Positions 17,476-25,373 are shown, counted from the stretch's first letter. The stretch is 36,534 nucleotides of DNA from an uncultured Sutterella sp. (GCA_900542805.1 UQOW01000019.1:1-36534); one strand, 5' to 3'. Notes: generated from the sequence alone by a model not told the origin. Translations and numbers: made by a program.

Positions 17476-18231
17476 TTAGGATTTGATTCCGATGTGAAGA
17501 GCACAAACCCCGAATGTCAGGTTTTTCCATCGCACCGGATTAAAGCCTGCCTTGCGCATCATATCAGCCAGAGTCTTTTGATTTGGGTGGACTCGAATCG
17601 ATTCGGCTAAATATCTGTAACTATTTGCATCCCCGACGACAAGAGCCCCGAGTCTAGGCATCACGACAAAGGAGTAAAAATCGTAAAGCGGTCGGAGAAT
17701 CTTCCAGCAGTGGCTGAATTCCAGAACCAAAACGCGGCCGCCCGGTTTTGCCACACGCTGCATTTCGCAAAGGGCCTTTTCTTTGTGCGTCATGTTGCGC
17801 AATCCGAACGAAACCGTAACAACGTCAAACGTGTTGTCGGAAAACGGAAGACTCTCGCAATCGCACTGAACGACACGCGCGTCCGAGGCAGTTCGAGCAA
17901 TGCGTTTGGCGCCCTCCGAGAGCATGGCGTAGTTAATGTCCGTTGCCCAAACTTGCCCTGTCTTTCCTACAAGCGGAGAAAACGCCAACGCCAAATCGCA
18001 GGTCCCCGATGCAATATCCAGGACGCGACTTCCCTCTTTGAGCTCCGCCGCTCGGATGGTTTTGCGCTTCCAGAGCCGGTGCAACCCGAAACTCAGCAAG
18101 TCGTTCATCAAGTCGTATTTTTTGGCAACGGAATCGAAAACCTGTTTGACGTCACGTACCTTTTCCGACTCGGGAACTTCTCGAAACCCGAAAGAAACTT
18201 TCTTTTCTTTTTTTTCTTGCTGCGGTTGCAC
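17476..18231 (-). CDS. ubiE: Ubiquinone/menaquinone C-methyltransferase UbiE
   Basis: UbiE is the SAM-dependent C-methyltransferase of ubiquinone (and menaquinone) synthesis. The 251 residues include FGFREVPESEKVRDVKQVFD with VAKKYDLMNDLLSFGLHRLW, the SAM motif VLDIASGTCDLAL (about residues 71-83), VTVSFGLRNMTHKEKALCEM, LVLEFS, and the C-terminal FGVCALHIGIKS. One oddity is that the third glycine of the SAM-binding loop (usually GTGDLA) is cysteine here. The polar lysine-rich N-terminal tail is normal for the family. It is followed by the Tim44-domain gene and preceded by a tRNA gene with its own terminator, so it probably has its own promoter in the short gap or is transcribed by read-through. 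Confidence 0.96.
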   Translation of the reverse strand: MQPQQEKKEKKVSFGFREVPESEKVRDVKQVFDSVAKKYDLMNDLLSFGLHRLWKRKTIRAAELKEGSRVLDIASGTCDLALAFSPLVGKTGQVWATDINYAMLSEGAKRIARTASDARVVQCDCESLPFSDNTFDVVTVSFGLRNMTHKEKALCEMQRVAKPGGRVLVLEFSHCWKILRPLYDFYSFVVMPRLGALVVGDANSYRYLAESIRVHPNQKTLADMMRKAGFNPVRWKNLTFGVCALHIGIKS

Positions 18232-18243
18232 GGGAAAAGCCTA

Positions 18244-18274
18244 TAAAAACAAAGCCGGGCAAAGACTCCCCGGC
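18244..18274 (-). terminator. Intrinsic terminator after tRNA-Arg
   Basis: On the minus strand GCCGGG (18274-18269) pairs with CCCGGC (18259-18254) around an interrupted loop, followed by TTTGTTTTTATA, 13 bp past the tRNA 3' end. Confidence 0.8.
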
Positions 18275-18287
18275 CTAAAAGGAATTT

Positions 18288-18363
18288 TGGTGCCTCCGGC
18301 GGGACTCGAACCCACATCACAGCCTTCGGAGGGCCGCATTCTATCCAGTTGAACTACGGAGAC
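18288..18363 (-). tRNA. tRNA-Arg (anticodon CCG)
   Basis: The 76-nt minus-strand sequence folds as a full cloverleaf. The acceptor stem is GTCTCCG/CGGAGGC with one G-T pair. The D-arm is GTTC...GAAT. The anticodon stem CGGCC/GGCTG holds the loop CTCCGAA (anticodon CCG, reading CGG arginine codons). The variable loop has 4 nt, and the T-arm is GTGGG-TTCGAGT-CCCGC. Discriminator A and an encoded CCA end it. Confidence 0.95.
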
Positions 18364-18373
18364 AACGCACGGC

Positions 18374-18379
18374 ATTATA
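18374..18379 (-). promoter_or_regulatory. Probable -10 box of the tRNA-Arg promoter
   Basis: A perfect TATAAT on the minus strand lies 10 bp upstream of the tRNA 5' end, directly after the priA terminator. No good -35 hexamer exists at normal spacing. Confidence 0.45.
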
Positions 18380-18386
18380 CCTATGC

Positions 18387-18410
18387 AAAAAAACCCGGAC
18401 TACAGGTCCG
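18387..18410 (-). terminator. Intrinsic terminator overlapping the priA stop codon
   Basis: On the minus strand CGGAC-CTGTA-GTCCG is followed by GG and seven T. The TAG stop of priA lies in the loop and stem, so the last codons of the gene double as the terminator. Confidence 0.7.
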
Positions 18411-20409
18411 TGGGGTCAACTTCCACGGTCCAAAAGACGCCGTGCTCTGCCTTAAGGACCGACACCCATTCGGATAAAAACGCATTGAGTTGCGCTCTCG
18501 TCGGCGCTTCCACAAGTAGTTGCGCACGTTCCTCATCCATCAGGCGCATAAGCGACATCGGCACCGGATCATAAAGAACAACACGACCGCGATTGATGCT
18601 ATCTCCCGTTTGTCGGGCTCGCTCTAAAAAGCCCAATGCGCGCTCTAAGGTTTCCGAGCGAGACAGAAGCAGTGCCTGCCGAACAAAAGGCGGCATCTGC
18701 GCCTCGTATCTTTCAGAAAGGGATCGTTCGGCAAACGCCTCATAGTCCTGAGCAATGACTTCTTTATAAAGCGGATGCTCGGGAAAACGGCTTTGAATCA
18801 AAACACGACCGATTGCGCCCGAGCGACCGGCGCGCCCGGCCACCTGCAAAAGAAGCGAAAAAAGACGCTCCTCGGCCTTAATGTTCGGACTGACAAGAAG
18901 GGCGTCGGCGTTTAAAACGACCACGAGTCCGACACGTTTAAAGTCGTGTCCTTTGGAAATCATTTGCGTGCCGACAACGATATCGGCCCGGCCGGCATGG
19001 ACGTCCGAAAACGCCTTTTGCGCTTGATTTTTCGTGCGCACACTGTCGCGGTCAATCCGTAGCACCCGAGCCTTAGGCCAAAGCGTTTCGATGGCTTCTT
19101 CGATTTTTTGGGTTCCCGTTCCGATGGCCTCCAAACCGGGATTTCCGCACGTTGGACAGCGCTCCGGAACCGGGTAACTTGCCGAGCAGTGATGGCAAAC
19201 AAGACGCCGTTCTTTTTTATGGAAAACCGTAAAGCCCGAACAATGAAGACAACGACTAACCCATCCGCAGGCCGGACACATTACCGTCGGAGCATATCCG
19301 CGTCGGTTGATAAAAACGAGGACTTGCCGACCTTGCTTAAGTGTCTCGTCAACGGCCTGTCGGACTTCGGAAACAAATACCTGGCCGCGTTCGGCGCGTC
19401 TGTCGACAACAGCAATATTCGGGAGCTCAGCATCCTTAACAGCCCGATGCGAAAGTCGCAAAAGCCGATACTCGCCTTTTCGGACCTTCTCCCAGGATTC
19501 AAGCGACGGCGTGGCCGAGCCTAAGACACAGGCAACGGCATTCATTTGTGCCCGTTTTATCGCTAAATCCCGTGCGGAAAACCGAGCACCGTCGTCAGCC
19601 TTGTAACTTTCGTCGTGCTCCTCGTCGACAAGGATCAATGCCAAGCGACGAAAACTTGCAAAAATCGACAGTCGCGTTCCGACCAGTATCCGAGCCCGCC
19701 CTTCATGAACGGCAAGCCAATTGCGTGCACGATCTCCGTCGCTTAAGGACGAATGAAGCGTGACGACTGTCTCCTCGGGGAAGCGCTCCCGAACTCGTGC
19801 TTCCAGTTGCGGCGTCAGATTAATCTCCGGAACTAGCAAAAGCACTTGATTTTCCGGGTTCTTTTCGAGAACCTCGTGCATGATGTGCAAATACACTTCC
19901 GTTTTCCCCGATCCTGTAACGCCGAAGAGAACAAACGGAGAAAAGCCCGAAGAGTCGCTGACGGCACGCGATGCAGCATACTGCTCGGCATTTAGCCTCA
20001 GAGTCGGGCGTCCCTCGGTCTTTATCGGGGGAGTTTCCCGAATCCGATTTAATGAGGCTTGTCGTCGTGCGCGCGGGGGAAGTCTAAAAAAGCGAGGCAA
20101 GGAAGAAAGCGCCGCTTCTCCCCACGTGCGGATGTAATAATTGGCCGTAAAGCGCATTAACTCCAACCACTCACGGCGAAACGGCTCTGTTTCCCCGAGT
20201 ACGCGGAGAACTCTTTTCAGTTTTCGGCTCTCAACGGCAGAAACAGCCGTCACGTCAACGACAATTCCGACGACCTGGCGTGTGCCGAGCGTCACGAGCA
20301 CGCGATCGCCGACTGCAACCTCAGTGGCCTCATCGACACGATAGTCCAGAGGTCCCAAAGGCGCTTGTACGATAACACGTACAAATTGATCGGTTAGTGC
20401 GTGTTGCAT
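18400..20409 (-). CDS. priA: Primosomal replication restart helicase PriA
   Basis: PriA is a 3'-5' DNA helicase that recognises abandoned forks and reloads the replisome. The 669 residues comprise an N-terminal DNA-binding region (VRVIVQAPLGPLDYRVDE onward), helicase motif I GVTGSGKTEVYLHIM (about residue 170), the motif II box DEEHDESYK, GSATPSLESW, and eight cysteines in four CxxC pairs (CPACG, CLHC, CHHC, CPTCG) that bind two zinc ions. Motifs V and VI follow (GTQMISKGHDF, QVAGRAGRSG). An in-frame GTG five codons upstream (20424) is possible, but it lies inside a perfect DnaA box. The ATG at 20409 gives the more usual N-terminus. Neither has a strong ribosome binding site. Confidence 0.95.
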   Translation of the reverse strand: MQHALTDQFVRVIVQAPLGPLDYRVDEATEVAVGDRVLVTLGTRQVVGIVVDVTAVSAVESRKLKRVLRVLGETEPFRREWLELMRFTANYYIRTWGEAALSSLPRFFRLPPRARRQASLNRIRETPPIKTEGRPTLRLNAEQYAASRAVSDSSGFSPFVLFGVTGSGKTEVYLHIMHEVLEKNPENQVLLLVPEINLTPQLEARVRERFPEETVVTLHSSLSDGDRARNWLAVHEGRARILVGTRLSIFASFRRLALILVDEEHDESYKADDGARFSARDLAIKRAQMNAVACVLGSATPSLESWEKVRKGEYRLLRLSHRAVKDAELPNIAVVDRRAERGQVFVSEVRQAVDETLKQGRQVLVFINRRGYAPTVMCPACGWVSRCLHCSGFTVFHKKERRLVCHHCSASYPVPERCPTCGNPGLEAIGTGTQKIEEAIETLWPKARVLRIDRDSVRTKNQAQKAFSDVHAGRADIVVGTQMISKGHDFKRVGLVVVLNADALLVSPNIKAEERLFSLLLQVAGRAGRSGAIGRVLIQSRFPEHPLYKEVIAQDYEAFAERSLSERYEAQMPPFVRQALLLSRSETLERALGFLERARQTGDSINRGRVVLYDPVPMSLMRLMDEERAQLLVEAPTRAQLNAFLSEWVSVLKAEHGVFWTVEVDPTDL

Positions 20410-20416
20410 CAGTGAC

Positions 20417-20702
20417 TTATCCACAGCATTGATTTCGGTCTTTCCACAGGCGACGAATTATCCACAGTCGTTAACAAATTGAAAAACATCAGCTTTTCCC
20501 ATCCTGTCCACAGCCTGTGGAAAACTTTGTGAAAAACTTCTTGCCTTTTTGGGAAAAGTCCGCCTTTTTACACATTTTTTACAAGGACTGATTATCTGAC
20601 GATTTATTCAAAATCAATGACTTACAGGGCTATTTTCTCAATCTTTTCCGCCTTTTCCCTGTCTGTTGATTCTCTCAAAGACGGAGCGTGCGCTGTGGAA
20701 AA
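20417..20702. other. DnaA-box cluster with AT-rich segment (oriC-like or datA/DARS-like locus)
   Basis: The priA-hemE intergenic region holds two perfect TTATCCACA boxes on the plus strand (20417-20425, 20458-20466). Several near matches accompany them: CTTTCCACA (20440-20448), CTGTCCACA (20504-20512), TGTGGAAAA on the minus sense (20516-20524 and 20694-20702), TGTGAAAAA (20528-20536) and TTTTACACA (20566-20574). An AT-rich stretch spans about 20565-20625 and ends in an IHF consensus. This density is far above chance. It may be the replication origin or a DnaA-regulating site. The atp/parAB/mnm block to the right points toward it, which argues against it being the origin. Confidence 0.7.
20612..20624 (+). 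promoter_or_regulatory. IHF consensus site in the DnaA-box cluster
   Basis: AATCAATGACTTA matches WATCAANNNNTTR at every fixed position and sits at the right end of the AT-rich segment. IHF bends DNA at oriC, datA and DARS2 in E. coli, so the pairing with DnaA boxes is meaningful. Confidence 0.55.
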
Positions 20703-20704
20703 CC

Positions 20705-21793
20705 CTAATGCGCCCCCGCGTCCGAAACGTGGTAGCGCCCCGAGTAGTCATGCACCAACTGCACCAATGTCGCTACAGCCTCCGGTGGCGTTGACTGCAA
20801 AACGCCGTGCCCTAAATTAAACACGTGACCGGCGCTTTTACCGACAGTCCCGAAGTCGTCCAATACTCGGCACACCTCTTTTTCAATCGCTCGATCGCCG
20901 GCAAGCAAAACCGTCGGGTCCATATTTCCCTGAAGACTGACGGCATCGTTTGTGCGGCTACGCGATGCTCTCAAAGAAACCGTCCAGTCCAGACCGAGGC
21001 AATCGGCCCCGGACTCCGATAACGCTTCTAACCACTGACCTCCGCCTTTTGTGAACACAATAATCGGTACGTCGCATCCGAGCCTGTTATGCCGAACTCT
21101 TTCGATGACGTCCCGAATCGGCCTAAGCGAAAAGGCCTCAAAGGCAGGTCCCGCTAAGATTCCCCCCCACGTGTCGAAAATCTGAAGCGCCTGAGCACCG
21201 GCTTCAACCTGGGCAAGTAGGTACTCGGAAACAGCCTGAGAATTGACCGCGAGAACCTGCGTCAAGAGGTCCGGCCTTTGATAAAGCATCGCTTTTGTAC
21301 GCAGAAAATCGCGCGATGCGCTCCCCTCGACCATGTAGCAGGCCAAAGTAAACGGGGAGCCAGAAAAGCCGATGAGCGGAACCCGACCGCCCAGAGCCCG
21401 ACGGATACTTGCGACCGCATCTGTCACATAGCGAAGTTCTTGAGTCGGATCGGGAACAAATAATGCCTTAACGGCCGCCTCGTCTTGAACCGGATGGGCA
21501 AAACGAGGCCCCTCTCCCGGGACAAACTCAAGATTCAAACCCATCGCATCGGGCACAGTCAAAATATCGGAAAACAAAATGGCCGCATCGAGCCCGAATC
21601 GCTCAACCGGTTGCAGTGTTACTTCCGTTGCTGCCCGGGGGTTGCGCGCCAAAGCCATGAAACTGCCGCAAGACTCCCGCACACGTCGATACTCCGGCAA
21701 GAAGCGTCCTGCCTGTCGCATCAGCCAGATTGGGGTATATTCTGTGCTCTCGCGTCTAAGAGCCCGTAAAAAAGTATCGTTTTTGTGTTCCAT
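20705..21793 (-). CDS. hemE: Uroporphyrinogen decarboxylase
   Basis: HemE decarboxylates the four acetate side chains of uroporphyrinogen III to give coproporphyrinogen III in heme synthesis. The 362 residues (E. coli 354) include the signatures PIWLMRQAGRFLPEYR, ILFSDILTVPDAMGL, GFSGSPFTLACYMVEG, IFDTWGG, FTKGGGQWLEA and GHVFNLGHGV. The ATG at 21793 is chosen because MEHKNDTFLRAL matches the family start and AGGA lies just upstream; a longer frame adds 16 residues. That ATG overlaps by two bases the start codon of the divergent DUF167 gene. hemE next to priA is the usual betaproteobacterial order; the DnaA-box region separates them here. Confidence 0.97.
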   Translation of the reverse strand: MEHKNDTFLRALRRESTEYTPIWLMRQAGRFLPEYRRVRESCGSFMALARNPRAATEVTLQPVERFGLDAAILFSDILTVPDAMGLNLEFVPGEGPRFAHPVQDEAAVKALFVPDPTQELRYVTDAVASIRRALGGRVPLIGFSGSPFTLACYMVEGSASRDFLRTKAMLYQRPDLLTQVLAVNSQAVSEYLLAQVEAGAQALQIFDTWGGILAGPAFEAFSLRPIRDVIERVRHNRLGCDVPIIVFTKGGGQWLEALSESGADCLGLDWTVSLRASRSRTNDAVSLQGNMDPTVLLAGDRAIEKEVCRVLDDFGTVGKSAGHVFNLGHGVLQSTPPEAVATLVQLVHDYSGRYHVSDAGAH

Positions 21794-22112
21794 GGATTCC
21801 TGCGCCTTACCTAAATCCGTTTCGCTACCGTCTTGGGTCAAAGAAACCGAAGACGGGGTTCTTCTTTCCGTACACGTTCAGCCGAGCGCCAAGCGCGAAG
21901 GCGTAGTCGGGGAATTCAACGGTCGTCTGAAAATCGCCCTCTCGGCTCCCCCCGTAAACGGAAAAGCCAACGAACGACTTGCCCGTTGGCTTTCGAAAAC
22001 ACTCGCACTGCCCCGCGCGTCAATCACTTTCGTTGCCGGCCAGACAAGCCGGGACAAACGACTGTGTCTGCGCGGAGCAAACGCCGCGATGCTGCTGAAG
22101 CGATTATTTTAG
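21792..22112 (+). CDS. DUF167 (YggU-family) protein
   Basis: The 106-residue protein matches the small DUF167/YggU family of unknown function, with the core VHVQPSAKREGVVGEFNGRL (about residues 27-46) followed by KIALSAPPVNGKANERLARW and a SRDKRLCLRG segment. It is on the plus strand between minus-strand genes. Its ATG (21792-21794) overlaps the hemE ATG, and its stop overlaps the end of the UspA gene by four bases. Its promoter must therefore lie inside hemE coding sequence. No internal ATG, GTG or TTG fits between the start and the conserved core. No clear ribosome binding site precedes the start, so a start further upstream inside hemE cannot be excluded. Confidence 0.85.
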   Translation: MDSCALPKSVSLPSWVKETEDGVLLSVHVQPSAKREGVVGEFNGRLKIALSAPPVNGKANERLARWLSKTLALPRASITFVAGQTSRDKRLCLRGANAAMLLKRLF

Positions 22113-22498
22113 CGGACGACGAGCACCGGGCGATCGGCGCTGGCTAAAACCTTTTGTGTTTCCGATCCGAGGAAAACCGACTCAATCGAACCGAGTCCGC
22201 GGCTTGCCATCACAATCAGGCGCGCATGCTTTCTACGAGCCACGGCAATGATTCCCACGTAGGGAGCCCGAGCCTGCTCGGCCACAAGTTCACAGGGAAC
22301 TCCGGCCTCTTTGGCTTTCTGAGCAATGGCCATCAAACGCGCACGAACCGCATCCTGCTCCGAGGCTTTTCCGGACACAACCGTCACGGCCACCAGAGGC
22401 AACTGCATTTCTTGCGCCATGGAAATAGCCTCTTGGACCGCCTTATCCGACAAGGGACTGCCGTCCGTACAAACTTGAATAACTTCGGAAACTGTCAT
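22109..22498 (-). CDS. Universal stress protein, UspA family
   Basis: The 129-residue single-domain Usp starts with the first-strand pattern VIQVCTDGSPLSDKAVQEAI. Near the C-terminus it carries the nucleotide-loop motif ASRGLGSIESVFLGSETQKV, then ADRPVLVV. The usual ATP-binding pattern G-2x-G-9x-G-(S/T) is kept except that the first glycine is alanine, so ATP binding is likely but not certain. GCCTCCTT near 22505-22512 on the plus strand reads as AAGGAGGC on minus, a good ribosome binding site. It lies directly downstream of the atp operon terminator. Its 3' end overlaps the convergent DUF167 gene by four bases. Usp proteins act in the cytoplasm under stress; the specific role is unknown. Confidence 0.88.
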   Translation of the reverse strand: MTVSEVIQVCTDGSPLSDKAVQEAISMAQEMQLPLVAVTVVSGKASEQDAVRARLMAIAQKAKEAGVPCELVAEQARAPYVGIIAVARRKHARLIVMASRGLGSIESVFLGSETQKVLASADRPVLVVR

Positions 22499-22549
22499 CT
22501 TCTAGCCTCCTTGAAGGAATGAATCCCGACACACCTTCAATCCTAAAGC

Positions 22550-22597
22550 AAAAAAACGGATTCGTCCGACTTTTTTCGAACGCCTCCGTTTTTTTTC
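22550..22597 (-). terminator. Terminator of the ATP synthase operon
   Basis: On the minus strand AAAAAACGGA pairs with TCCGTTTTTTT; inner TTCG/CGAA bases extend the hairpin. It starts about 12 bp after the atpC stop and ends in a T tract. Confidence 0.75.
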
Positions 22598-22609
22598 GAT
22601 TAAGCCGGA

Positions 22610-23029
22610 TTATTTTTCTTGGCGTAACTTCTTGATAAATTGCAACTCCGCACTCAAAGCCGACAATTTCGCTTGGACACGAGCAATATCAATCTCGCCC
22701 TTAATCTTTTCTTTGTCCTGCTCGACCTGAGCAATCGCCTGTTTGGCCTTGGCTTCATCCAAATCCTTGCTACGGACGGCTAAATCGGCCAATACCGTTA
22801 CGCGATCCGGTTGCACTTCGAGTAGGCCCCCGGCCACGAAAATCCCTTCCTCCGTGCCCTCGGCCGTCTGAATGCGGACCATGCCCGGTCGAATTCGTGT
22901 CAGGAGCGGAACGTGTCCGGGCAAAATGCCCAAATCGCCTTCCTGTCCGGGCAAGGCCACGAAGTGCGCCTGTCCGGAATACACGGAAGATTCCGCGCTG
23001 ACGACATCAACCTCAATCGTTGCTGCCAT
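22610..23029 (-). CDS. atpC: F1Fo ATP synthase subunit epsilon
   Basis: Epsilon belongs to the central stalk and restrains ATP hydrolysis. The 139 residues show the N-terminal beta-sandwich (IEVDVVSAESSVYSGQAHFV, then LPGQEGDLGILPGHVPLLTR with VAGGLLEVQPDRVTVLAD) and the C-terminal helical hairpin rich in alanine, lysine and glutamate. It is the last gene of the operon, 12 bp after atpD, with a terminator right behind it. Length and domain order are normal for proteobacteria. Confidence 0.97.
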   Translation of the reverse strand: MAATIEVDVVSAESSVYSGQAHFVALPGQEGDLGILPGHVPLLTRIRPGMVRIQTAEGTEEGIFVAGGLLEVQPDRVTVLADLAVRSKDLDEAKAKQAIAQVEQDKEKIKGEIDIARVQAKLSALSAELQFIKKLRQEK

Positions 23030-23041
23030 GTTTCGCTCCGT

Positions 23042-24445
23042 TTACCTGATTGACTTGGCCTTTTCGAACGCCTCGTCAATCGTACCGACCATATAGAAGG
23101 CCTGTTCGGGTAGCTCGTCGCACTCACCGTCGACAATCATCTTAAAGCCGCGAATCGTTTCCTTTAAGGGAACGTATTTGCCCGGCGTTCCGGTAAAGAC
23201 TTCTGCCACGTGGAACGGCTGAGACAAAAAGCGCTGAATCTTACGAGCACGCGTGACGGCAAGCTTGTCTTCCGGAGACAACTCGTCCATACCGAGAATG
23301 GCGATGATGTCACGCAGTTCCTTGTACTTTTGCAGCATTTCCTGAACGCGACGGCAGACGGTGTAGTGCTCTTCGCCGATCACATTCGGGTCAACCTGAC
23401 GACTTGTCGAATCCAAAGGATCGACGGCCGGGTAAATACCTAAACTCGCAATATCACGACTTAACACGACCGTTGCATCCAAGTGGCTGAACGTTGTCGC
23501 CGGCGACGGGTCCGTCAAGTCATCGGCCGGCACGTACACAGCCTGAATAGACGTAATCGATCCGACCTTCGTCGATGTAATACGTTCCTGCAACCTACCC
23601 ATTTCTTCGGCCAGCGTCGGCTGATAGCCCACGGCCGAAGGCATACGACCGAGCAAGGCGGACACTTCGGTTCCTGCCAAGGTGTAGCGGTAAATATTGT
23701 CAATAAAGAGCAAGATATCGCGCCCTTCGTCACGGAAGGCTTCGGCCATCGTCAGCCCCGTTAACGCCACACGCAAACGGTTTCCAGGAGGCTCGTTCAT
23801 CTGACCGAAGACCATGGCCACCTTATCCAAAACCTTGGAGGCTTCCATTTCATGGTAAAAGTCGTTGCCTTCACGGGTACGTTCGCCGACACCGGCAAAC
23901 ACCGAGTAGCCGCCGTAGGCCTTAGCGATGTTGTTAATGAACTCCATCATGTTGACAGTCTTGCCGACACCGGCACCGCCGAACAAACCCACCTTGCCTC
24001 CTTTGGCAAACGGGCAAATCAAGTCAATCACCTTAATGCCCGTCTCAAGCAAGTCCACCGAGGGGCTCAGTTCGTCGAATTTAGGCGCCGCTCTGTGAAT
24101 CGGACGGCGTTCTTTTTCGCCGATCGGACCGCAATCATCCACCGGGCGGCCGAGCACGTCCATGATACGACCGAGGGTCTTAGGTCCGACGGGAACGGAA
24201 ATTTCCGAACCTGTCGATTTGACCCTCATCCCGCGACGCAAGCCGTCGGAAGAGCCCATCGCAATGGTACGAACAATGCCGTCGCCTAACTGCTGTTGCA
24301 CCTCAAAGGTCAGTCCGGCTTCCGCCAGTGTGTTTTCCTTGTCCTGTTCTAAAACAAGCGCTTCATAAATTCTCGGCATTTCATCGCGTGCGAACTCGAT
24401 GTCGACCACGGCGCCGATAACTTGAACGATTTGTCCGATACTCAT
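23042..24445 (-). CDS. atpD: F1Fo ATP synthase subunit beta
   Basis: Beta is the catalytic F1 subunit. The 467 residues hold the Walker A loop GGAGVGKTVNMME (about residue 150), GERTREGNDFYHEM, the Walker B region ILLFIDNIYRYTLAGTEVSA, and GRMPSAVGYQPTLAEEMG, almost word for word as in E. coli and other gamma/betaproteobacteria. The N-terminus MSIGQIVQVIGAVVDIEF is typical. The gene lies 26 bp after atpG and 12 bp before atpC. Confidence 0.99.
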   Translation of the reverse strand: MSIGQIVQVIGAVVDIEFARDEMPRIYEALVLEQDKENTLAEAGLTFEVQQQLGDGIVRTIAMGSSDGLRRGMRVKSTGSEISVPVGPKTLGRIMDVLGRPVDDCGPIGEKERRPIHRAAPKFDELSPSVDLLETGIKVIDLICPFAKGGKVGLFGGAGVGKTVNMMEFINNIAKAYGGYSVFAGVGERTREGNDFYHEMEASKVLDKVAMVFGQMNEPPGNRLRVALTGLTMAEAFRDEGRDILLFIDNIYRYTLAGTEVSALLGRMPSAVGYQPTLAEEMGRLQERITSTKVGSITSIQAVYVPADDLTDPSPATTFSHLDATVVLSRDIASLGIYPAVDPLDSTSRQVDPNVIGEEHYTVCRRVQEMLQKYKELRDIIAILGMDELSPEDKLAVTRARKIQRFLSQPFHVAEVFTGTPGKYVPLKETIRGFKMIVDGECDELPEQAFYMVGTIDEAFEKAKSIR

Positions 24446-24471
24446 AGGTTATTCCTCGGTCTCCAAATCCC

Positions 24472-25356
24472 TTATGACACGGCGGCGGCACCACCGACGA
24501 TTTCGGTGATTTCCTTGGTAATGCCTGCCTGACGAGTCTTGTTATAGACGAGTTGCAGTTCGTCAATGAGCTTCTTGGCGTTGTCCGAAGCAGCCTTCAT
24601 GGCCACCATACGGGCAGACTGTTCCGAAGCCATATTTTCTGCAACCGCTTGATAAATCAAAGTCTCCACATATCGCTTGAGCAGTTCGTCAAGCACCGTT
24701 TGAGCATCCGGCTCATACAGATAATCCCACGAGAATTCACGCGGTTTCTCGCCGAGAGACTTGAGCTTCTCGCTCGGAAGCGGAAGCAATTGTTCAATAA
24801 CGGGCTCTTGCTTCATCGCGTTGACAAAACGCGTGTAAGCCAGATAGACCACGTCGACCTTTCCCTCGCTGTACGCATCCAACTGGGCACGAATTGCTCC
24901 GAGAAGACGCTCTAGATGAGGACGATCTCCGAGCTGAGCCACCTGACTGGTGACCTCTAATCGCATGTGCGAGCAAAACGCAATCGCCTTATTGCCGACT
25001 GCCGTCACACTCAGCTTCTTGCCGTCCTTATAGAGCGACTGCATTTTCTGGAGCACATGCCGCTGAATGTTCGTGTTCAGCGCCCCGGCCAAGCCCTTGT
25101 CGGTTGTCACCAAAATCAAAGCGACCTGTCCGGTCTCCTGATCGCGTTTGGCAAGGAAAGGATGCTGGTAGCTGGCATTCGACGAAGCTAAGTGCGCGAT
25201 GATATTGCGCAACTTATCTGCGTAGGGACGGGCCTGAAACATCCGGTCCTGAGCCTTGCGCATCTTCGAGGCGGCCACCATTTGCATCGCCTTCGTGATC
25301 TTCCGCGTGTTTTGTACGCTTCGAATCTTTCCGCGAATTTCCTTTGTGCTGGGCAT
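24472..25356 (-). CDS. atpG: F1Fo ATP synthase subunit gamma
   Basis: Gamma forms the rotating central shaft of F1. The 294 residues begin with the conserved coiled-coil helix (PSTKEIRGKIRSVQNTRKIT, then KAMQMVAASKMRKAQ) and end with the matching helix (SARMVAMKAASDNAKKLIDE, then LQLVYNKTRQAGITKEITEI). The middle domain has the usual VALILVTTDKGLAGALNTN. It sits between atpA (17 bp upstream) and atpD. Confidence 0.98.
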   Translation of the reverse strand: MPSTKEIRGKIRSVQNTRKITKAMQMVAASKMRKAQDRMFQARPYADKLRNIIAHLASSNASYQHPFLAKRDQETGQVALILVTTDKGLAGALNTNIQRHVLQKMQSLYKDGKKLSVTAVGNKAIAFCSHMRLEVTSQVAQLGDRPHLERLLGAIRAQLDAYSEGKVDVVYLAYTRFVNAMKQEPVIEQLLPLPSEKLKSLGEKPREFSWDYLYEPDAQTVLDELLKRYVETLIYQAVAENMASEQSARMVAMKAASDNAKKLIDELQLVYNKTRQAGITKEITEIVGGAAAVS

Positions 25357-25373
25357 AAGGATTCCTCAGATCG

